NCBI GenBank assembly: GCA_035644935.1
Contig: DASQNO010000054.1
Coordinates: forward strand, 1-37,823
Length of the DNA stretch: 37,823 bases
Source: CADCVW01 sp035644935
Lineage (GTDB): Bacteria; Pseudomonadota; Alphaproteobacteria; Sphingomonadales; Sphingomonadaceae
Direction of reading: 5' to 3'
Shown piece by piece: positions 1 through 7,967 of the stretch. The translations under genes were made by a program, and so were the position numbers. Position 1 is the first letter of the stretch; each line of letters opens with the position of its first letter. The notes beneath the pieces were generated by a model. That model did no database searches. It was given only the letters and a program-made list of their open reading frames with translations, and had not been told where the DNA came from.

Positions 1-438
1 CGGGCAGGGCGCCAGAAACGTGAAGTCGTACATGTTGGCGGGCGGCGCGATCGAGATGAAGCCCTTGATTTCCGGCCGGCGCATCAGCAGCTGCATTCCG
101 ATCCACGCGCCGAAACTGTTACCCGCGATCCAGGTCTGCTCGGCCTCCGGGTGGATCTGCTGCACCCAATCGAGCGCGGAGGCGGCATCCGACAGTTCGC
201 CAACGCCATTGTCGAACGTGCCCTGGCTCTTGCCGACCGACCGGAAGTTGAAGCGCAGCGTCGCGAAACCGCGCCGCACGAACGTTTTGTAGAGTTCCTG
301 TACCATGCGATTGTTCATTGTGCCGCCGGCCTGGGGATGCGCGTGCAGAACCATGGCCACGGGCGCGCGGGGGCGGGGACCCGGATGGAAACGGCCCTCG
401 AGCCGGCCTTCAGGACCGGGAAAAATGACTTCGGGCAT
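1..438 (-). CDS. alpha/beta hydrolase, partial (C-terminus beyond window)
   Basis: The first 146 codons of a minus-strand gene that runs off the left edge of the window. It reads from ATG at 438 (MPEVIFPGPEGRLEGRFHPG) without a stop. The core shows an alpha/beta-hydrolase fold: a strand followed by LHAHPQAGG (likely oxyanion-hole region), and the nucleophile elbow GNSFGAW with the candidate catalytic serine. The rest of the triad lies outside the window. This is the short dienelactone-hydrolase-like or KANL3/Tex30 type with no signal peptide, so it is probably cytoplasmic. It diverges from the cysteine desulfurase genes across about 70 bases. I recall hydrolases of this type beside cysteine desulfurase genes in sphingomonads, but the substrate is unknown. 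Confidence 0.85.
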   Translation of the reverse strand, partial: MPEVIFPGPEGRLEGRFHPGPRPRAPVAMVLHAHPQAGGTMNNRMVQELYKTFVRRGFATLRFNFRSVGKSQGTFDNGVGELSDAASALDWVQQIHPEAEQTWIAGNSFGAWIGMQLLMRRPEIKGFISIAPPANMYDFTFLAPCP

Positions 439-508
439 GCGGTCTTCTTTATAAAAAACGGGGCGGGAGCGCCGGCGGACGTGCGCGCGGCGATTGCGCC
501 CTATATAG

Positions 509-1651
509 ATGCGCGGCGATCTTCCGCAATTATCAGGAACCCGCCCCATCGCGGCACAGCGCATCTATCTGGACCATGCCGCGGCAACCCCGATCCTGCC
601 GGCGGCGCGCGCGGCGATGCTGGACGGGATGGCGCGCTGGGCCAATCCCTCGTCGCAGCACCGGGAAGGCCGCGCCGCCCGCGCCGCGTTGGAGGATGCC
701 CGCGCCCGCATTAAGGCGGCGCTCGGCTGGACCGGCGAACTCATCTTCACGAGCGGCGCAACGGAGGCGGCGGCGCTGGCGTTCGCGCCGTGGCGGCGCA
801 AAGGTCACAAGCCGCTCGTCTCCACCGTCGAACACGACGCCGTTCTGCGGCAGGCCGGACACGGCGATCGGCTCGACGTTCCCGTTGACGCGCTCGGCCG
901 CATCGATTTCGAGGCGCTCGCACGGCTTCTGCACCTCGCGCCGGGCGGGCTCGTCGCCGTGCAGCACGTCAACTCCGAAACCGGAGTCATCCAGCCCATC
1001 GACGAAATTCTCGAGGCGGTGGACGCCAGCGGCGGCATCCTTTTCGCCGACTGCGCGCAATCGGCGGGCAAGCTGCCGCTCCCGCCCGCCGACCTGCTCG
1101 CCGTCAGCGCGCACAAATTGGGCGCCCCCCCGGGCGTCGGCGCGCTGCTCGTGCGCGACCTCAAGTCGCTGGACGCCACCGGAGGGCAGGAGGCGGGCTA
1201 CCGCGCCGGTACGGAGAACCTGCCCGCGATCCTGGGCTTCGCCGCGGCGCTGGACTCTCCCCGCGACGCGGACGGCGCGCCATCCTGGCTCAAAGACCAG
1301 CGCGCCAATCGCTTTCAACTGGAAACCGCGATCGAGGCGGCGGGCGGCGTCGCCGTCTGCGGCGACGCGTTGCGCAGTCCCACGGTCGCCTCCTACCACA
1401 TGCCCGGCATGACCGGGGCGGCGCAGCTCATCCGCCTCGACGCGCAAGGATTCGCCGTGTCCGCGGGCAGCGCCTGCTCGTCGGGCGCATCGCGGCAGAG
1501 CCACGTCATGGCCGCGCTCGGCCTCCCCCCCGAATGGAGCGCCAACGTCGTCCGCGTCAGCTTCGGTCCGGCGACCACGGCCGACGAGGTCGCGGCGTTC
1601 GCCGACGCCTGGACGCGGCTCGCCATCGAAGCCCGGAGCCGCGCCGCATGA
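509..1651 (+). CDS. cysteine desulfurase / class V aminotransferase (first of tandem pair)
   Basis: A PLP enzyme of the NifS/IscS family, 380 aa, which would take sulfur from cysteine for iron-sulfur cluster or other sulfur-carrier use. Visible signatures are YLDHAAATP near the N-terminus, TSGATEAA (81-88), EHDAV with His109 stacking on PLP, SAHK with the Schiff-base Lys203, and the active-site loop SAGSACSSG with Cys323. All key residues are intact, so it is probably active. The start at 509 is uncertain: no clear Shine-Dalgarno precedes it, TATATA lies just upstream, and no alternative ATG, GTG or TTG occurs before the conserved core. Its stop overlaps the start of the second desulfurase by four bases (ATGA), indicating translational coupling. 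It is the more divergent of the pair. Confidence 0.88.
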   Translation: MRGDLPQLSGTRPIAAQRIYLDHAAATPILPAARAAMLDGMARWANPSSQHREGRAARAALEDARARIKAALGWTGELIFTSGATEAAALAFAPWRRKGHKPLVSTVEHDAVLRQAGHGDRLDVPVDALGRIDFEALARLLHLAPGGLVAVQHVNSETGVIQPIDEILEAVDASGGILFADCAQSAGKLPLPPADLLAVSAHKLGAPPGVGALLVRDLKSLDATGGQEAGYRAGTENLPAILGFAAALDSPRDADGAPSWLKDQRANRFQLETAIEAAGGVAVCGDALRSPTVASYHMPGMTGAAQLIRLDAQGFAVSAGSACSSGASRQSHVMAALGLPPEWSANVVRVSFGPATTADEVAAFADAWTRLAIEARSRAA

Positions 1652-2781
1652 TCTACCTCGACTACCAGGCGGCGACGCCGCTCGCCCCGGAGGCGCGCGC
1701 CGCGATGCTGGCGTGGCTCGGCGACGACTTCGCCAACCCCAACTCACCGCACCGCGAGGGCCGCCGCGCCGCCGCGGCGATCGCGGTTGCGCGCGACCAG
1801 GTGACCGCCGCGCTGCACGACCAGCCGGGGTCGCCCAAACGGTCTGGGCGTCTTGTGTTCACGTCCGGCGCCACCGAAGCCGCCAATCTGGCGATCAAGG
1901 GCGTGGCCGCGCTCGCCCCTCTGGACCGGCGGCACGTCGTCACGATCGCCACCGAACATGCCTGCGTGCTGGACAGCTGCGACTGGCTGGAAAGGGAGGG
2001 CTGGCGCGTCACGCGCTTGGGCGTGGGCGTTGACGGACTGGTCGACCTGGACGAGGCGGAAGCCTTGATCGGCGCGGACACGGCCTTGGTCGCCGCGATG
2101 CTGGTCAACAACGAGATCGGCGTCGTGCAGCCGATCGATGCGCTCGCCCGCATGGCGCGGCGCGCGGGCGCGCTGATGTTCTGCGACGCGGTGCAGGGAT
2201 TCGGGCGCGTGCCCGTGCCGGTGGCCGATTGCGACCTCGTCGCTTTGTCCGCGTACAAGATCTACGGTCCCAAAGGCATCGGCGCCTTGTGGATACGCGC
2301 CGGCGTCGACGTCGCGCCGCTGATCCACGGCGGCGGGCAGGAGTTCGGATTGCGCTCGGGCACGCTGTCGCCGGCCCTGTGCGCAGGGTTCGGCGCCGCA
2401 GCGACGCTCGCGTCCGCGCGCATGGCGCAGGACGCCGCAGACGTGGAGGCTCTATGGACGCAAGCGCAGGGCCTGCTCGACTGTGGCTGGAGGTTGAACG
2501 GCGCGGCGAACCCACGCTGGCACGGCAATCTCAACCTGCGCCGCGACGGTCTGGACGCCAACCGTCTGATCTCCGAACTGCGCGACATCGCCTTTTCCGC
2601 CGGTTCGGCCTGCGGCAGCGGATCGGGCCGCCCCAGCCACGTCCTGCGCGCGCTCGGCCTGTCCGACGTGCAGGCGAGTTCCAGCATCCGCGTGGGCTTC
2701 GGCCGCGGCACCGATCCCCAGGCGTTCGCGGACGCGCTGGCCGTGATCGACGCCGCCGCCGACCGCCAGCTCCGCACCTGA
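1648..2781 (+). CDS. cysteine desulfurase, NifS/IscS family (second of tandem pair)
   Basis: A 377-aa PLP-dependent cysteine desulfurase beginning MIYLDYQAATPLAPEARAAM. An upstream in-frame extension exists, but the ATG at 1648 overlaps the previous stop and matches the family N-terminus. Catalytic features: TSGATEAANLA (72-82), TEHAC with His104, NNEIGVVQP (154-162), SAYK with Lys204 as the PLP lysine, and SAGSACGSG with the persulfide Cys322. It is closer to canonical IscS/NifS than its neighbour. With the next ferredoxin it forms a three-gene transcription unit likely supplying sulfur and electrons for Fe-S assembly. No scaffold gene (iscU, sufB) lies in the window; a SufE protein is encoded about 13 kb away. 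Confidence 0.92.
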   Translation: MIYLDYQAATPLAPEARAAMLAWLGDDFANPNSPHREGRRAAAAIAVARDQVTAALHDQPGSPKRSGRLVFTSGATEAANLAIKGVAALAPLDRRHVVTIATEHACVLDSCDWLEREGWRVTRLGVGVDGLVDLDEAEALIGADTALVAAMLVNNEIGVVQPIDALARMARRAGALMFCDAVQGFGRVPVPVADCDLVALSAYKIYGPKGIGALWIRAGVDVAPLIHGGGQEFGLRSGTLSPALCAGFGAAATLASARMAQDAADVEALWTQAQGLLDCGWRLNGAANPRWHGNLNLRRDGLDANRLISELRDIAFSAGSACGSGSGRPSHVLRALGLSDVQASSSIRVGFGRGTDPQAFADALAVIDAAADRQLRT

Positions 2782-2782
2782 C

Positions 2783-3091
2783 GTGGTCACCGTCCGCTTC
2801 ATAGCCGCCGACGGTCGCGTGACCGAAGTCGACGCCGCGCCCGGCGCCCGGCTGCTCGATGTGGCGCAGAACTGCGGCCAACCGCTGGAAGGCACGTGCG
2901 AGGGCCAGATGGCCTGCGCCACGTGCCACGTGATCGTCGATCCCGCGGACTTCGCCCGCCTGCCGCCGGCAAGCGCAGACGAGGAGGACATGCTCGACCT
3001 GGCGCCGGGCGCGGCGCGCTGCTCCCGGTTGTCGTGCCAGATCGTCCTGGACGGGGGGATGCACGCGATCACCGTGAACGTGCCCGGATGA
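2783..3091 (+). CDS. adrenodoxin-type 2Fe-2S ferredoxin
   Basis: A 102-aa soluble ferredoxin. The start is GTG at 2783, one base after the desulfurase stop, and no better start is in frame. The four cluster cysteines follow the ISC/adrenodoxin spacing C-x5-C-x2-C-x36-C (Cys39, Cys45, Cys48, Cys85); an additional Cys80 is present. Segments typical of the family are GTCEGQMACATCHV and DEEDMLDLA. This class donates electrons to Fe-S cluster assembly or to P450-type enzymes. Its tight linkage to two cysteine desulfurases favours the Fe-S role. The product is cytoplasmic, with no signal sequence. Confidence 0.93.
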   Translation: MVTVRFIAADGRVTEVDAAPGARLLDVAQNCGQPLEGTCEGQMACATCHVIVDPADFARLPPASADEEDMLDLAPGAARCSRLSCQIVLDGGMHAITVNVPG

Positions 3092-3162
3092 TCGCCCGGA
3101 GGCGCCGATCCTCGGCTGCACGAGGCACGCCACGGGTCCGGTCCACCTTCGATTGGACCTCC

Positions 3163-5538
3163 ATGCGCCTTTGCAGTCTGTTCCTCCTTGCGATCATGCT
3201 CGGCTCGCCCGGCATCGCCCAACGCGCAGGCGCGCCGAGCCCCTCGGACCTTGTTGTCGCCGAACGCGGGGCGAATGGGGCGGTGATCGTGGTCGCGGCC
3301 AATGCCGGTCCGTGGGAGCAGAAGGCCGCCGCCGACCTTCGCAAGTATATCGGTCTTATGACCGGAACCGAACCTGCGGTCACGCCATTGCTTCCCGCCT
3401 CCGGTGTCGCGATCGTGGTCGGCCGCGCCGCCACGGCTGTCGACCGCGCGACCGCAGCCGCGCTGCGTCGCGCGGCCAAGAAGGATCCCGTCGTACAGGC
3501 GGATGCGATATCCGTTCGGCGGCACGGCGACCGCGTCTTTGTCGCGGGTTCGAACGACGAATCGCATTATTTCGCGGCGTCGTGGCTCCTGCAGCAATGG
3601 GGCTGCCGCTGGTACATGCCGACGGAATTCGGCGAAGTGGTTCCGGAACATCGGCGGCTTACCGTCGGCAATCTCGACTTCGCCTATGCACCGCCGTTCG
3701 AGATCCGGCGCTACTGGCTGTCCTGGAACGGCGACCCGAGCGGTCGGGACGAATTTCAGCGCCGCAACTTCATTTCGGGCGCCACAATGCCGGGGTACGG
3801 GCACGCGCTTGATCATTACACCGCGGACCTCGCTCCGCCCGGCGGGTCGCATTTCAACGTTCCCTTCGCCGATCCCCGCACGGCCGAGCACGTCGCCGCC
3901 AAGCTGGAGGCTGATTATGCGGCGGGAAAGAACATCAGCATCGCGGTCGCCGACGGCGCCTATACGAACGATCACCCGGCGGACCGGGCACTGGGCGGCA
4001 CCTACGACCCCTATTTTCTGAAGCCGTCGATGACGGACGCGATGATGACCTTGTACAACGCCGTCGGCCGGCGTTTGCGCGTCAAATATCCCGAAAGCCC
4101 CGCCCGTTTGGGCGGCATGGCCTATGTCAACGTGACGCTGCCGCCGACCAGGGTGAGCGCGGTCGAGCCCAACATCGTTATGTGGATCGCGCCGATCGAT
4201 ATCGATCCCAACCATGCGATGGACGACCCGCGCTCGCCCCCGCGCCGGGAATATCGGCGCATGGTCGAACGCTGGTCCACGCTGCTGAAGGGGCGCCTGG
4301 CCGTCTACGACTACGACCAGGGCATGCTGGTATGGCGCGATCTGCCAAACCCGTCGCACCACGTCTTCGCGCGCGACGCCAAGATCTACCGGCAGGCGGG
4401 GATACTCGGGATTCAGACGGAGAGTCGTGGGGCGCTGGCCGCGACCTTCCTCAATCTCTTCTTGCGCGGACAGCTCATGTGGAACCCCGACGCGGACGTC
4501 CCGGCGCTGCTCCGGGAGTTCTATCCCGCCTTCTACGGTCCGGCCGGCGATCCGATGTCGCGCTACTGGAGCAGGATCTTCGACGCCTGGGAGAAGACCG
4601 GGGTGACCGAGCACGAGCATATGGTCGTGCCCGCGATCTACACGCCGGAGCTCGTCGCGGCGCTCGGGGCCGACCTCGACGCTGCCGAAGCGGCGCTTCG
4701 CGCCATGCCCGACACGGCGCGCCTCGCCGCCCGGTACCGGGAACGGATGCGGTTCACGCGCGCGGGGTTCGAACTCCTCCGGAACTACGTGGACATGGTC
4801 ACCGCCGGCGCGCGCAATGCCGACTATGCTTCGGCCGTTTCCGCCGGCGAGAAGGCGGTGGCAGCGCAAGGCGCGCTGCGGGCGATCAACCCGCTCTTCA
4901 CCAGCGGACTGGTGGGCGGCGAGGAGCAGGGCACCTCCTGGCTGCCTGGCGAGGTCCGGCAGATGGCGAGCCTGCGCGCGCTGACCGATGGCCGGGAGGG
5001 CACGCTGGTCGCCCGGCTTCCGCTGCATTGGCAGTTCAAGGTCGAAAGGCCGCTCCCGAACGACTGGCGCTACCGGGGCATGGAAGGGCCGGTACCGGGC
5101 CGTTCCGAGTTGGCGGTGCAGGACCCGACCGACGCGAACGGATGGCGCGCCGTCCGCACCGACATCTATCTGCAGGGGCAGGGCATTCTGGCGAAGGATG
5201 GTCAGAGTCACCTGGGTCACTACTGGTACCGCACCGCCGTGCAACTGCCGGGCGGCGCCGCGTCGAGGAAGGTTCGGCTCAGGCTGCCGGGACTGTTCAA
5301 CGAGGCCTGGCTGTATGTGAACGGCAAGCTCGTCGGGCATCGCCCCTACACCGAGCCGTGGTGGCAATCGGACTACCGTTTCGAATGGGACGTCGATGTC
5401 GGCGCGCACCTTCGCCCGGGCGTCAACGACATCGCGCTGCGCGGCTTCAACCCGCATCATTTCGGCGGGCTCTTTCGAAGAACCTTCCTCTACACGCCCG
5501 TCCCATCGCCGAAGCCGGGTGCAGCCACCCCCGAGTAG
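3163..5538 (+). CDS. secreted DUF4838-family, alpha-glucuronidase-like protein
   Basis: A 791-aa exported protein. I chose ATG at 3163 because it begins a signal peptide (MRLCSLFLLAIMLGSPGIAQ); the open frame extends upstream only as out-of-gene sequence. Residues about 35-165 resemble the N-terminal domain of GH67 alpha-glucuronidases (EQKAAADLRKYIGLMTGTEP). The centre (about 200-500) resembles DUF4838, a TIM-barrel-like domain of carbohydrate-active proteins. The last 150 residues look like a beta-galactosidase-type jelly roll (WYRTAVQLP ... EAWLYVNGKLVGH). A role in periplasmic or extracellular glycan breakdown is inferred; the substrate and catalytic residues are not identified. It stands alone, with no polysaccharide-utilisation or TonB genes beside it. 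Confidence 0.8.
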   Translation: MRLCSLFLLAIMLGSPGIAQRAGAPSPSDLVVAERGANGAVIVVAANAGPWEQKAAADLRKYIGLMTGTEPAVTPLLPASGVAIVVGRAATAVDRATAAALRRAAKKDPVVQADAISVRRHGDRVFVAGSNDESHYFAASWLLQQWGCRWYMPTEFGEVVPEHRRLTVGNLDFAYAPPFEIRRYWLSWNGDPSGRDEFQRRNFISGATMPGYGHALDHYTADLAPPGGSHFNVPFADPRTAEHVAAKLEADYAAGKNISIAVADGAYTNDHPADRALGGTYDPYFLKPSMTDAMMTLYNAVGRRLRVKYPESPARLGGMAYVNVTLPPTRVSAVEPNIVMWIAPIDIDPNHAMDDPRSPPRREYRRMVERWSTLLKGRLAVYDYDQGMLVWRDLPNPSHHVFARDAKIYRQAGILGIQTESRGALAATFLNLFLRGQLMWNPDADVPALLREFYPAFYGPAGDPMSRYWSRIFDAWEKTGVTEHEHMVVPAIYTPELVAALGADLDAAEAALRAMPDTARLAARYRERMRFTRAGFELLRNYVDMVTAGARNADYASAVSAGEKAVAAQGALRAINPLFTSGLVGGEEQGTSWLPGEVRQMASLRALTDGREGTLVARLPLHWQFKVERPLPNDWRYRGMEGPVPGRSELAVQDPTDANGWRAVRTDIYLQGQGILAKDGQSHLGHYWYRTAVQLPGGAASRKVRLRLPGLFNEAWLYVNGKLVGHRPYTEPWWQSDYRFEWDVDVGAHLRPGVNDIALRGFNPHHFGGLFRRTFLYTPVPSPKPGAATPE

Positions 5539-5601
5539 GACCCGGTCGAATGTCACTGGATCGGCGGCAACTTGCAGCGCCTGCCGCGCGCGTCCATATG
5601 C

Positions 5602-5700
5602 GTCGCGGGAGTCGGGCGGACGGTGTACTCGCCAACCCGGTCAGGTCCGGAAGGAAGCAGCCGTAACGAATTCGCGCCGGGTCGTTTCCGGCTCCCACCG
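5602..5700 (+). ncRNA. ffs: signal recognition particle RNA, small bacterial type (4.5S)
   Basis: The diagnostic domain IV sequence GGTCAGGTCCGGAAGGAAGC lies at 5639-5658, with the GGAA tetraloop and the asymmetric loop bound by Ffh. Flanking arms can pair: GGGAG (5607-5611) with CTCCC (5692-5696). This gives an RNA of about 97-99 nt, the size of small SRP RNAs. The exact ends are estimated. It sits just upstream of dnaX and ybaB, a widely conserved order. The RNA forms the SRP with Ffh, encoded at 25292, and targets ribosomes to FtsY, encoded at 20789. Confidence 0.93.
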
Positions 5701-5987
5701 CGTAGCGCGCCTGGTGCGAACGAGGGCCGACGTCACGGCTTGGCCTTGACGCTTCGTTTTGGCTGACCTGCTTGCACTTTCCTACGCTGCTGGTTCCTGC
5801 TATGTTCCTCCGATGGAAGAGCATTCAGCCATTCGACGCGCCGGAGCGGCGCGCAAATCGAGCGCCGCTTACTCGCTTTGTATCGGCAAAGATCACGATT
5901 TCCGTGCAGCACTGTGATCTTCATGATCTTGGCCCCGATTTCGGCCACCCTGTCGCCGGTTCGACGCTGACGGGGTAGGGTTCGGGA

Positions 5988-7640
5988 ATGTCCACCGACT
6001 CGGAAGAACCCGCGCTCTTCGGCGACGCGCCGCCTTTGCCGGCCGCCGCCGTGGCGACGCCGTACCGCGTGCTCGCGCGCAAATACCGGCCGCAAAGCTT
6101 CGGCGCCTTGATCGGCCAGGACGCGATGGTGCGGACGCTCGGCAATGCCATTGCCCGCGACCGTCTCGCCCATGCCTTTCTGCTCACCGGCGTCCGCGGC
6201 GTCGGCAAGACCTCCACCGCACGGCTGATCGCCAAGGCGCTCAACTGCATAGGTCCGGACGGGCAAAGCGGGCCGACCATCGATCCTTGCGGCGCCTGCG
6301 AGCCTTGCCGCGCGATCGCCGAAGGGCGCCACATCGACGTCGTGGAGATGGACGCCGCCAGCCACACCGGCGTCGACGACATCCGCGAGATCGTCGAGGC
6401 GGTGCGCTACGCCGCGGTGTCCGCGCGCTACAAGGTGTACATTATCGACGAAGTGCACATGCTGTCGCGCAACGCGTTCAACGCCTTGCTGAAGACGCTC
6501 GAAGAGCCGCCCGGCCACGTCAAGTTCCTGTTCGCCACGACCGAGATCGGCAAGGTGCCGGTCACCGTGCTGTCGCGCTGCCAGCGCTTCGACCTGCGCC
6601 GCATTCCCGCAGACACGCTTGCCGCCCACTTCGCCGAGGTCTCGCGATTGGAGGAGGTCGAAGCCGAACCGGAGGCGCTGGCGCTGATCGCACGGGCTGC
6701 GGAAGGGTCGGCGCGCGACGGCCTGTCGCTGCTCGATCAGGCGATCGCCCACGGGCAGGCGACGGACGGCAGGACGCGCGTCGAGGCGGACGCGGTGCGC
6801 GATATGCTGGGGCTCGCCGACCGCGGCATGGTGCGCCGGCTCCTGGGCCTGCTGCTCGCCGGCGACGCGCCCGGGGCGCTCGCCGCGGTTCGCGAGCAAC
6901 ATGATCTGGGAGTTGAGCCCGCGGCGCTGCTGCGCGACCTGCTTGCCGCCGTTCACGGCATCACCCGCGCCAAGGCGGGCGGCAGCGCCGATCCCGCGCA
7001 ATCGGCCGAGGAGCAGTCGGCCTACGCCGATTGGGCGAGCCGGCTGGGACACGCATCGCTCCACCGGCTTTGGCAATTGCTGCTCAAGGGTTTGGGCGAA
7101 GTGAACGCGGCGCCCGTGCCTCTGGAGGCGGCGGAGATGGCGCTGCTGCGTATCATTCATGCCGGATCGATGCCCGACCCCGGTGACGTGCTCGCGCGGT
7201 TGGAGGGAGGCGGGGCCGTCTCCGCGCGACCGGCCGCTGCCGCTCCCGCCCCCGACGGGCCGGCTGCGATGCCGTCGACGCTTGCCGATCTGCACGACCG
7301 GCTCGCGGCCGCCAATCACCATCGCGCCGCCCTGCTGGTCCACGATCACGGCCGGCTGTTTCGGCTGGCGCCGCCCGATGTCGTCTTCGCCCTCCACCCG
7401 CGCATGACTGACGAGGCGCTTCGCAACCTCACGGCCGCGCTCAAGGACGCCACCGGCGGCGCCTGGCGCGTCGCGACGGAGGAGGGCGAGGGCGCGCCCA
7501 CCTTGCGCGAGCAGGAACAGGCGGCGGAGGCCGGCGAGCGATACGCCGTGCTCGCATCGCCGATCGTGCGCGCGGCGCTGGAGGCCTTTCCAGATGCCGA
7601 ACTGCTCAGCTACAGCGCGCCATTGCAAGCGGAGGCCTGA
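5988..7640 (+). CDS. dnaX: DNA polymerase III subunits gamma/tau
   Basis: The 550-aa clamp-loader ATPase. Visible parts: YRVLARKYRPQSFGALIGQD near the N-terminus, Walker A GVRGVGKTS (68-76), the zinc module with Cys87, Cys101, Cys104 and Cys107, Walker B YIIDEVHMLS (151-160), the LLKTLEEPP segment and the sensor region TVLSRCQRFDLRRI. The C-terminal third contains an Ala/Pro-rich linker and a tau-like domain that would bind the polymerase alpha subunit. I see no A-rich slippery site of the E. coli kind, so production of a shorter gamma form by frameshifting is not supported here. It is followed after three bases by ybaB. About 290 bases upstream, back to the SRP RNA, hold no recognisable gene. 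Confidence 0.97.
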   Translation: MSTDSEEPALFGDAPPLPAAAVATPYRVLARKYRPQSFGALIGQDAMVRTLGNAIARDRLAHAFLLTGVRGVGKTSTARLIAKALNCIGPDGQSGPTIDPCGACEPCRAIAEGRHIDVVEMDAASHTGVDDIREIVEAVRYAAVSARYKVYIIDEVHMLSRNAFNALLKTLEEPPGHVKFLFATTEIGKVPVTVLSRCQRFDLRRIPADTLAAHFAEVSRLEEVEAEPEALALIARAAEGSARDGLSLLDQAIAHGQATDGRTRVEADAVRDMLGLADRGMVRRLLGLLLAGDAPGALAAVREQHDLGVEPAALLRDLLAAVHGITRAKAGGSADPAQSAEEQSAYADWASRLGHASLHRLWQLLLKGLGEVNAAPVPLEAAEMALLRIIHAGSMPDPGDVLARLEGGGAVSARPAAAAPAPDGPAAMPSTLADLHDRLAAANHHRAALLVHDHGRLFRLAPPDVVFALHPRMTDEALRNLTAALKDATGGAWRVATEEGEGAPTLREQEQAAEAGERYAVLASPIVRAALEAFPDAELLSYSAPLQAEA

Positions 7641-7643
7641 CCC

Positions 7644-7967
7644 ATGCCCAATTTCGACGATATTCTGAAGATGGCGCAGAACGCGCAAGCCGAACTCGAG
7701 CGCGCGCAGGCGGGCATGGACAAGATCGAGGTCGACGGCGTCTCGGGCGGCGGCCTCGTCAAGATTCGGGCCTCGGCCAAGGGTCGCATCGTCTCGGTCG
7801 ACATCGACGAAAGCCTGCTCAAGCCTTCGGAAAAAGGCATGCTGGAAGACCTTGTCGCCGCCGCGCTCAACGACGCCCGCGCCAAGGCGGACGCCGCCGC
7901 CGGCGAGGAGATGAACAAGGTCACCAGCGGCCTGCCGCTGCCGCCCGGGTTCAAGCTGCCTTTCTAG
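7644..7967 (+). CDS. YbaB/EbfC family nucleoid-associated protein
   Basis: A 107-aa protein starting three bases after the dnaX stop, so the two are probably co-transcribed. It has the family outline: an N-terminal helix (MPNFDDILKMAQNAQAELERAQ), a central beta sheet (VSGGGLVKIRASAKGRIVSVDID), and a C-terminal helix ending KVTSGLPLPPGFKLPF. Members form dimers that bind DNA and influence nucleoid structure or gene expression. The recombination gene recR, which often follows ybaB, is absent here; instead mtgA converges and overlaps its last four bases. Confidence 0.95.
   Translation: MPNFDDILKMAQNAQAELERAQAGMDKIEVDGVSGGGLVKIRASAKGRIVSVDIDESLLKPSEKGMLEDLVAAALNDARAKADAAAGEEMNKVTSGLPLPPGFKLPF

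Noticed and set aside
2452..5556. A 1034-codon open frame on the minus strand opposite the desulfurase, ferredoxin and DUF4838 genes
   Set aside because: Arg/Gly/Pro-rich translation with no domain; it is a GC-driven shadow of three well-supported plus-strand genes.
5772..5978. A 68-codon ORF between SRP RNA and dnaX
   Set aside because: No family resemblance and a poor ribosome site; probably untranslated leader DNA.
5988..7640. Programmed frameshift in dnaX producing gamma
   Set aside because: No A-rich slippery sequence followed by a stem was found.
5733..7688. A 651-codon minus-strand open frame opposite dnaX
   Set aside because: No recognisable domain and lies fully against dnaX; shadow frame.
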